Source of the DNA: an uncultured Rubrobacteraceae bacterium
GTDB lineage: Bacteria; Actinomycetota; Rubrobacteria; Rubrobacterales; Rubrobacteraceae
Length of the DNA stretch: 36,954 bases
Reading direction: 5' to 3'
Assembly (NCBI GenBank): GCA_902806015.1
Contig: CADCUZ010000077.1
Coordinates: forward strand, 1 to 36,954
Position 1 is the first letter of the stretch. Every line of letters starts with the position of its first letter. Made by a program: the position numbers and the translations under genes. The notes beneath the pieces were generated by a model. It searched no databases. It was not told the origin of the DNA and saw only the letters and a list, made by a program, of their open reading frames with translations. Below are positions 31,983 to 36,954 of the stretch, piece after piece.

Positions 31983-32744
31983 CTACGTCTTCAGTCGGTA
32001 GCCTGTTTTGAAGATCCACCACACGGCCGTCAGGCACAGGGTCAGGAAGAAGACCGTCATGCCCAGGCTCAGGCCGACGCCCACGTCGGCGATGCCGTAG
32101 AAGCTCCAGCGGAAGGCGCTGATCAGGTACACGACGGGGTTGAAGAGGGTGGCCGTCTGCCAGAACGGCGGGAGCATGTCGATAGAGTAGAAGCTGCCGC
32201 CGAGGAAGATCAGGGGCGTGACGATGAGAAACGGGACGAGCTGCAGCTTCTCGAAGCCGTCGGCCCAAACCCCGAGCACGAAGCCGAAGAGGCTGAACGT
32301 CAGGGCCGTGAGTACCAGGAACATAAGCATCCAAAGCGGGTGCTGGATCTCGAGCGGCACGAACAGGCCCGAGGTCGCGAGGATGATCAGGCCCAGGATC
32401 ACCGACTTGGTCGCGGCGGCCCCGACGTAGCTGATGACGATCTCGACGTAGGAGACGGGCGCCGAGAGGACCTCGTATATCGTGCCCGTGAACTTGGGGA
32501 AGAATATGCCGAACGAGGCGTTGGAGATGCTTTGCGTCAGCAGCGAGAGCATGATCAGGCCCGGCACTATGAAGGCGCCGTAGCTGACCCCGTCGATGTC
32601 GGTTATGCGCGAGCCGATCGCCGCGCCGAAGACGACGAAGTACAGGGACGTCGAGATGACGGGCGAGACGATGCTCTGCAGCACGGTGCGCCAGGTGCGC
32701 GCCATCTCGAACAGGTAGATCGCGCGGATCGCGTAGAAGTTCAT
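31983..32744 (-). CDS. ABC-2 type transporter permease
   Basis: 253 residues, six hydrophobic segments. It starts [32 protein letters not shown]. The family's [25 protein letters not shown] segment and [19 protein letters not shown] segment are visible, as in YadH/DrrB-type exporters. It forms a homodimeric export channel with the ATPase encoded upstream. The ATG at 32744 overlaps the ATPase stop (ATGA), so translation is coupled. The substrate, a drug, lipid or polysaccharide, cannot be inferred. Confidence 0.92.
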   Translation of the reverse strand: MNFYAIRAIYLFEMARTWRTVLQSIVSPVISTSLYFVVFGAAIGSRITDIDGVSYGAFIVPGLIMLSLLTQSISNASFGIFFPKFTGTIYEVLSAPVSYVEIVISYVGAAATKSVILGLIILATSGLFVPLEIQHPLWMLMFLVLTALTFSLFGFVLGVWADGFEKLQLVPFLIVTPLIFLGGSFYSIDMLPPFWQTATLFNPVVYLISAFRWSFYGIADVGVGLSLGMTVFFLTLCLTAVWWIFKTGYRLKT

Positions 32745-33667
32745 TGCCCTCCCTTCACCAAGTTGACGAAGATCTCCTCCAGCGAGCTTTGTCTGGTCTG
32801 GAGGTCCCTGAACTTGATCCCGGTCCCGCCCAGGTCCGCGAGCAAGGCGGCGATGTCCGCGCGCCCGTTTTGCGCGTCGTAGACGTAGACCAGCTCGTTG
32901 CCACCGGCCGCGAGCTCCAGGCGGTAGTCGGCGAGCTCGTCCGGGATCCTGTCCACCTTCTCGCGCAACTGCAGCGTCAACTGCTTTTTGCCGAGCTTGC
33001 GCATGAGCTCGGCCTTGTCTTCGACCAGGACGATCTCGCCGTTGTTGATCACCCCGATCCGGTCGGCCATCTCTTCGGCCTCGTCGATGTAGTGGGTGGT
33101 CAGGATTATGGTCACGCCGGTCGCGCGCAGCGAGCGCACCATCTCCCACATGTCCCGGCGCAGCTCGACGTCCACGCCCGCCGTCGGCTCGTCCAGAAAG
33201 AGGATCCGCGGCTCGTGCGAGAGGGCCTTGGCGATCATGACCCGGCGCTTCATGCCGCCTGAGAGCGTGATGATCTTGCTGTCCTTTTTGTCCCACAGGG
33301 AAAGGTTCCTGAGCACCTTCTCGACGTAGTCGGGGTTCGCCCGTTTGCCGAACAGCCCCCGGCTGAAGGTTACGGTCGCCCATACGGTCTCGAACGCGTC
33401 GGTAGTGAGCTCTTGGGGGACGAGGCCGATCATGGACCGGGCCGCCCGGTACTCCGTGATGATGTCGTGGCCGCCGGCCCGCACGTCGCCTTTGGTCGGG
33501 TTGACGATGCCGCAGATGATGCTGATGAGGGTGGTCTTGCCGGCCCCGTTCGGACCGAGCAGGGCGAAGATCTCGCCGCGCCGGATCTCCAGGTTTATGT
33601 TCTTGAGCGCCTGGAAGCCGGAGGCGTAGGTCTTGGAGAGGCCGGACACGGAGATGACGGGTTCCAA
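32741..33667 (-). CDS. ABC transporter ATP-binding protein (exporter)
   Basis: 308 residues from TTG 33667. This start is only fairly sure because the ribosome-binding site is weak. Walker [10 protein letters not shown] near residue 39, Q-loop in [10 protein letters not shown], signature LSGGMKRR, Walker [13 protein letters not shown] and the H-loop in [12 protein letters not shown] are all intact. A C-terminal extension of about 85 residues is typical of the DrrA/YadG group that works with ABC-2 permeases. It powers export by the permease encoded immediately downstream with a 4-nt overlap. Confidence 0.94.
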   Translation of the reverse strand: MEPVISVSGLSKTYASGFQALKNINLEIRRGEIFALLGPNGAGKTTLISIICGIVNPTKGDVRAGGHDIITEYRAARSMIGLVPQELTTDAFETVWATVTFSRGLFGKRANPDYVEKVLRNLSLWDKKDSKIITLSGGMKRRVMIAKALSHEPRILFLDEPTAGVDVELRRDMWEMVRSLRATGVTIILTTHYIDEAEEMADRIGVINNGEIVLVEDKAELMRKLGKKQLTLQLREKVDRIPDELADYRLELAAGGNELVYVYDAQNGRADIAALLADLGGTGIKFRDLQTRQSSLEEIFVNLVKGGQ

Positions 33668-34154
33668 GATCAGGCGCCCAGTCCGGGGATGCCCCGCGAC
33701 GCGACCGACAAACGGACGACGCCACCCACGCGCCGCACATGGAACGCGACGTCCCGACCGGTGCCACCGGTATCCAAAATCAAACCTTCTATCTCCTCTC
33801 GTGCGCCCGTGCCGGGTCCGCGATGCCCTCCCATAGTTTATGCGGAAGGCCCCAGGGTCCCAAGCGCCTCTTTTCCCGATTCGTGCCCTGCGGATTGCTT
33901 GCCCCTATAGTCAAGTGGCCAGGAGCCTCCCGCGCCGGACGCAAGTACGGTTTTCCGGCACGTACCTTCGTACAGGAGAATCACGCCCCGACGCCGTCCG
34001 GCTTGCCGGGGGTGTGCCCGGAGAAACGCCGGCACGCTTACGTGGTTACTCTTCAGCCCGCGGCGACCTCCCGGCATTTGCGCAGGCACCAACGCCTCCC
34101 GCCGACCGTTCCGACAGCGGCCCTCGGGGAGCACGGGTGCCGCGGCTTGCGGTG
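33668..34154. other. 487-bp gene-free interval with a tRNA-Glu-like 5' half
   Basis: No protein gene is supported on either strand. At 33901-33924 the bases resemble the 5' half of a tRNA-Glu gene: acceptor GCCCCTA, TA, then a D-arm-like GTCAAGTGGCCAGGA with the conserved GG and A positions. The sequence after it cannot form an anticodon arm, and no matching 3' half with a T-arm follows. It is therefore at most a fragment. A GTAC-cttc-GTAC hairpin lies shortly downstream near 33970. Confidence 0.35.
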
Positions 34155-34760
34155 TCACACCGTCCTGTAGACGAAGAGGCGGTTCAGGTGCGCCGTGTTT
34201 CCCGCTGGGAAGGGTTGGAACGCTTCGCTCATCGTTACCCGGCGCCACCGACCGTCGTTCACCAGCGACGCCTGCTTCTCCTCAAAGCCTGCGTCCCGGT
34301 ACACGTCGTCGCGGACGCTGAAGATCACCCACCCGTCCGGTTGGACGACCCGGACGAGCTCGTCGAGCGCTTCGGGCGGGGCGTGGTTGGTGGTGAAGAC
34401 CCCCACCGAGACGGCGGCCGAGAAGGAGTCGCCGGCGAACCCCAGGGGTTCGCCAAGCACCATGCGGCGCAGATCGCGGTACGCGTCCTTTTCGCCCGCC
34501 TTCTCTAGCATGCGCTCGGAGATGTCTATGCCGACCAGCTCCTCGTAGCCGAGCACGCGCAAGATGCTCCCGAACATGCCGGTGCCCGCGCCGGCGTCGA
34601 GCACGGTCCCCCCGAGTGGGACGTGGCGTCCGACGAACCCGGCCGCCACGGCGGGGATGGCGTATCCCAGGCTCAGCATGTCGTCTTCGTAGTCTTGCGC
34701 CCACCGGTCGTAGCTTTCCGCCAGCTCCCGGTTGTCCCTGGCCGAGTACACGCTCTGCAA
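34155..34760 (-). CDS. SAM-dependent methyltransferase
   Basis: About 201 residues from TTG 34760, chosen because GGAGAGG lies 8-9 nt upstream and the product then starts LQSVYSARDNRELAESYDRWAQDYE, like its relatives. The open frame runs further to 34874. Motif I reads GTVLDAGAGTGMFGSILRVLGYEELVGIDIS. Then come FSAAVSVGVFTTNH, LVRVVQPDGWVIFSVRDDVY and a C-terminal strand pair. Small cytoplasmic class I methyltransferase of the kind related to WBSCR27; substrate unknown. It lies downstream of a truncated HAD gene on the same strand. Confidence 0.82.
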   Translation of the reverse strand: MQSVYSARDNRELAESYDRWAQDYEDDMLSLGYAIPAVAAGFVGRHVPLGGTVLDAGAGTGMFGSILRVLGYEELVGIDISERMLEKAGEKDAYRDLRRMVLGEPLGFAGDSFSAAVSVGVFTTNHAPPEALDELVRVVQPDGWVIFSVRDDVYRDAGFEEKQASLVNDGRWRRVTMSEAFQPFPAGNTAHLNRLFVYRTV

Positions 34761-34950
34761 CCTCAGGGACCTCTCCGAACCTCCCAAAATACCCCTCTCC
34801 AGAACGCCGCCCCCTCCCGCCGCGGCAAGCGGCGTAGATGCGAGCCGCTCCCGAGCAATCGGCAGAGCAGGCACGATACCGCGTCTATCCTACACCTGAT
34901 GCAGTCGCCGGGCTTCGGCGACCACCTGAGGGCGCCTACCCCCCCGGTCA

Positions 34951-35400
34951 TCACCGCCCCCAGGTGGTCGCGAGCGACACCGCCCTGCGCACGGCGGCCT
35001 CCGTCAGGGAACCGACCACCCCGTGCGCGTCCGGCGCGACGCCCGGCGTGGAGGGGACCTCGATCACGTACGACCCCGCGCCCCGGGCCGCCGCTGCGCC
35101 GGTGGGGGAGCCCTCGAGCGCGACGCCCCGTCCCGGGCGGGCGCCCAGGACCCCGCACGAGAGCAAGTACGCTTCGGGCGCGGGTTTCGGCTCGCGGACG
35201 TCGTCGGCCCCGATCACCGAGTCGAAGACGCCGCCGAGCCCCGCCGTCTCCAACGCCGCTTCGACCAGGGCCCGCGGGGAGTTGGAGGCCACGCCTCTCG
35301 GCGTCCGGTCCGGCAAGAAGGGGGGTTCCTCCAGGATCTGCGCGGCCCCCCCGACGACCTTTTCCCGGCAGCGCGAGAGAGGCTCGCCGCGCTCCGGGCG
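34951..35400 (-). pseudogene. Truncated HAD-superfamily hydrolase gene
   Basis: The C-terminal half of a beta-phosphoglucomutase-like HAD protein can be read on the minus strand: REKVVGGAAQILEEPPFLPD, then GVASNSPRALVEAALETAGLGGVFDSVIGADDVREPKPAPEAYLL (motifs II and III, with the KPxP lysine) and VALEGSPTGAAAARGAG. The motif IV EDSPTG reads EGSPTG, losing an acidic residue. The N-terminal DxDGT nucleophile motif is absent. Upstream of about 35400 the frame loses coding character, and another frame (FRERPADLDLRILDLLRYDARS) takes over. Missing nucleophile, altered motif IV and frame change indicate a dead gene. The remaining 35401-35692 holds nothing recognisable. Confidence 0.6.
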
Positions 35401-35692
35401 TCGTAGCGCAGTAGGTCCAGTATCCGCAGATCGAGGTCCGCCGGCCGCTCTCGGAAGCTGGGTGCGCCCCGGGGTCGTCCACGTCCCATTATGGCCTTGC
35501 CAAGGAGGGACGCAAGCGACCCACCGAAGCTCCTAGAAGGTTTCTTTCCAAGAACTTCGCCTTGGGGGGTTCTCCGAAGCCCGCCTTGAGGGGGTAGATC
35601 TCGCCGAGAATAGTCCGGCGTACAGCCAAAGCGCCGGTGGCAGAGAACTCGTTACGAAGCCCGCCAGGCGGTCCGCGTTCATAGGCTGACCG

Positions 35693-36301
35693 ATGCGGGT
35701 CACGCGGGTGCTCCCGGTTGCCGTAGAAGCGGCCCAGCGGTACGGTTTGGAGGTGGCGGATAGGACTTGTGCCGGACAGGAGCGGTCTGCGGCGTGGGCG
35801 CGCCGCCTGGCGCAGGCGCGGGTCGCCCTCCGTACCCTCTTGCGCCTGACCGATCGGGGAGGGTGGGTCGCGCCCGGCGTGCTCGGTTGCGCCTACCCGC
35901 GCACGGAGCGTGCCATGGCCGTGCTCTCGGGAAGAGGCGTGCGGCTGCTGGTCAACCTCCACGCGCGGCCCCACGATCAGGCCCGCCTTAGGCGCCATGA
36001 CCTGAGAGAGGTACACCTGCCGGTCAAGGACTTCACCGCGCCCTCGCCTGCTCAGGTCGAGCGCGGAGTGGACGCGATCCTCGGGGCCTTGGCGGCGGGC
36101 GAGGCGGCGGCGGTCCACTGCGGGGGTGGCCTCGGGCGCACGGGGGCCCTGCTCGCGTGCTACCTGGCGAGCAGCGAGGGATACGACGCGGGGGAGGCAA
36201 TCCGGCTGGTTCGTGCTCTCAGGCCGGGTTCCGTGGAGACCCCGAACCAGGCGGCGGCCGTGGATGCATGGACCCGACGCCCGGGGCCCACCCGCGCCTG
36301 A
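35693..36301 (+). CDS. Dual-specificity/tyrosine-type protein phosphatase
   Basis: Up to 202 residues from ATG 35693. No clear ribosome-binding site is seen, and a GTG near 35753 is an alternative start. The cysteine phosphatase signature is VHCGGGLGRTGALLACYL (HCx5R), with Cys at about 143 and Arg six residues later. A general-acid Asp lies upstream in LPVKDFTAPS. The entry segment GWVAPGVLGCAYPRTERAMAVLSGRGVRLLVNLHA is typical of compact dual-specificity phosphatases. It probably removes phosphate from Tyr/Ser/Thr or from a small phosphorylated molecule in the cytoplasm. No kinase or partner gene is adjacent. Confidence 0.83.
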   Translation: MRVTRVLPVAVEAAQRYGLEVADRTCAGQERSAAWARRLAQARVALRTLLRLTDRGGWVAPGVLGCAYPRTERAMAVLSGRGVRLLVNLHARPHDQARLRRHDLREVHLPVKDFTAPSPAQVERGVDAILGALAAGEAAAVHCGGGLGRTGALLACYLASSEGYDAGEAIRLVRALRPGSVETPNQAAAVDAWTRRPGPTRA

Positions 36302-36375
36302 ACGAAGGCGCCTGCCGAGCCATGGCGGTTATCCCGCCGATGGCGCGAGCGTCGGCAGCGTCCCCTGCTGGGCGT

Positions 36376-36954
36376 TCAGGCGAAGCCGGTTATGGCGACA
36401 ACCGAGGACTTGGGCTCGTCGCCGTCGGGCCAGGTGCTCGTCGGCTGCTTCGGGTCCTCGGTCTCCTCGCCGGGGTGCTGGACGGCCAGGAACAGGGTCT
36501 TGCCGTCGGGGGTGAACGCCGGCCCGGTCAGCTCCGCCTCGACCGGCGCGCTGGCGAACTGGACGACGTCACCGCCGGAAGCCCCGCCGTCGAGACCGCT
36601 TGGCATCACGAAAGCGCCGTTGTTCTTGTGGAAGCTGTAGATACCGGCGTTGAGGCTGCTGCTGGAGATGTCGGTTATGACCCAGAGGTTGTCGTGGGCG
36701 TCGAAGAGGAGGTTGTCTGGGGAGGCGAAGCCGCTCTGGGGCCCGCCGGCGGCGAAGACCTCGAAAGAGAACTCCTCGGAGGTGGGGTCGCCGTCCTTCT
36801 CGGTGAGGCGGACGATCTGGCCGTAGAAGTTGCCGTGCAGCGCGTTGTTGGTCAGCGCGGCGTAGACCTGGCCGGTCTTGGGGTGGACCTCTATGTCCTC
36901 GCAGCGGTCCAAGGGCGTGCCGATGGGGAGCTCCGTCTCCGGGTCCTCGATCGT
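36376..36954 (-). CDS. PhoX/DUF839 family protein, C-terminal part (truncated by window)
   Basis: The frame runs from the window edge to a stop at 36376, giving about 192 residues. Visible blocks are CEDIEVHPKTGQVYAALTNN, ASPDNLLFDAHDNLWVITDIS and LTGPAFTPDGKTLFLAVQHPGEE. These are characteristic of the C-terminal beta-propeller blades of PhoX-type alkaline phosphatases (DUF839), which bind calcium and iron through acidic residues such as the ED pair seen here. Members are usually Tat-exported and release phosphate from organic esters. The N-terminus lies outside the window. Confidence 0.85.
   Translation of the reverse strand, partial: TIEDPETELPIGTPLDRCEDIEVHPKTGQVYAALTNNALHGNFYGQIVRLTEKDGDPTSEEFSFEVFAAGGPQSGFASPDNLLFDAHDNLWVITDISSSSLNAGIYSFHKNNGAFVMPSGLDGGASGGDVVQFASAPVEAELTGPAFTPDGKTLFLAVQHPGEETEDPKQPTSTWPDGDEPKSSVVAITGFA

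Overview
The window is high-GC bacterial DNA with actinobacterial traits: DUF2630 and DUF6510 small proteins, a class E sortase, sulfite-oxidase-type molybdoenzymes, many GTG/TTG starts, and a T-box leader in front of a type 2 isoleucyl-tRNA synthetase. A deep-branching actinobacterium such as Rubrobacter is the best guess. This is inference from gene content; no rRNA or other phylogenetic marker is present.

Layout. 1-3522 (+): end of a superoxide dismutase, a DUF2630 protein, a three-gene redox operon (molybdopterin protein, flavin reductase, zinc-ribbon protein), and a Na+/Ca2+-exchanger-type membrane protein. 3523-3874: no gene, but a clean 3' half of a tRNA-Ala(UGC). 3875-9545 (-): five genes in a row, namely two luciferase-like flavin oxidoreductases, an APH-fold kinase, an enolase-like protein and a D-2-hydroxyacid dehydrogenase. 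An MFS transporter (9765-10964, +) diverges from them. A second, decayed copy of the tRNA 3' fragment follows at 11254, so this block lies between two tRNA-derived direct repeats. 11330-12482 (-): two tandem paralogous proteins of unknown function. 12912-15894: aminotransferase (-) diverging from a HAD phosphatase overlapping an Fpg-type DNA glycosylase (+). 16001-17471: a lipoprotein and two small unknown proteins.

17531-21084 (-): ileS with a non-canonical GXHH signature, preceded by a T-box attenuator and a good promoter. 21221-28691 (+): membrane-anchored sulfite oxidase homologue, endonuclease V, an oligopeptide-type ABC transporter (binding protein and two permeases, no ATPase in the window), and a class E sortase. 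28695-33667 (-): methyltransferase, a decayed GNAT gene, S9 peptidase, and an ABC-2 exporter (permease and ATPase with overlapping ends). 34155-36954: methyltransferase, a truncated HAD gene, a dual-specificity-type phosphatase (+), and the end of a PhoX/DUF839 protein.

The best candidate for an undescribed system is the kinase / enolase-like / 2-hydroxyacid dehydrogenase operon with its adjacent flavin oxidoreductases and transporter. The kinase and enolase-like genes are 4 bp apart. The enolase-like protein keeps the catalytic Glu and Lys but has lost several normally invariant residues, which suggests a phospho-hydroxyacid pathway outside glycolysis.
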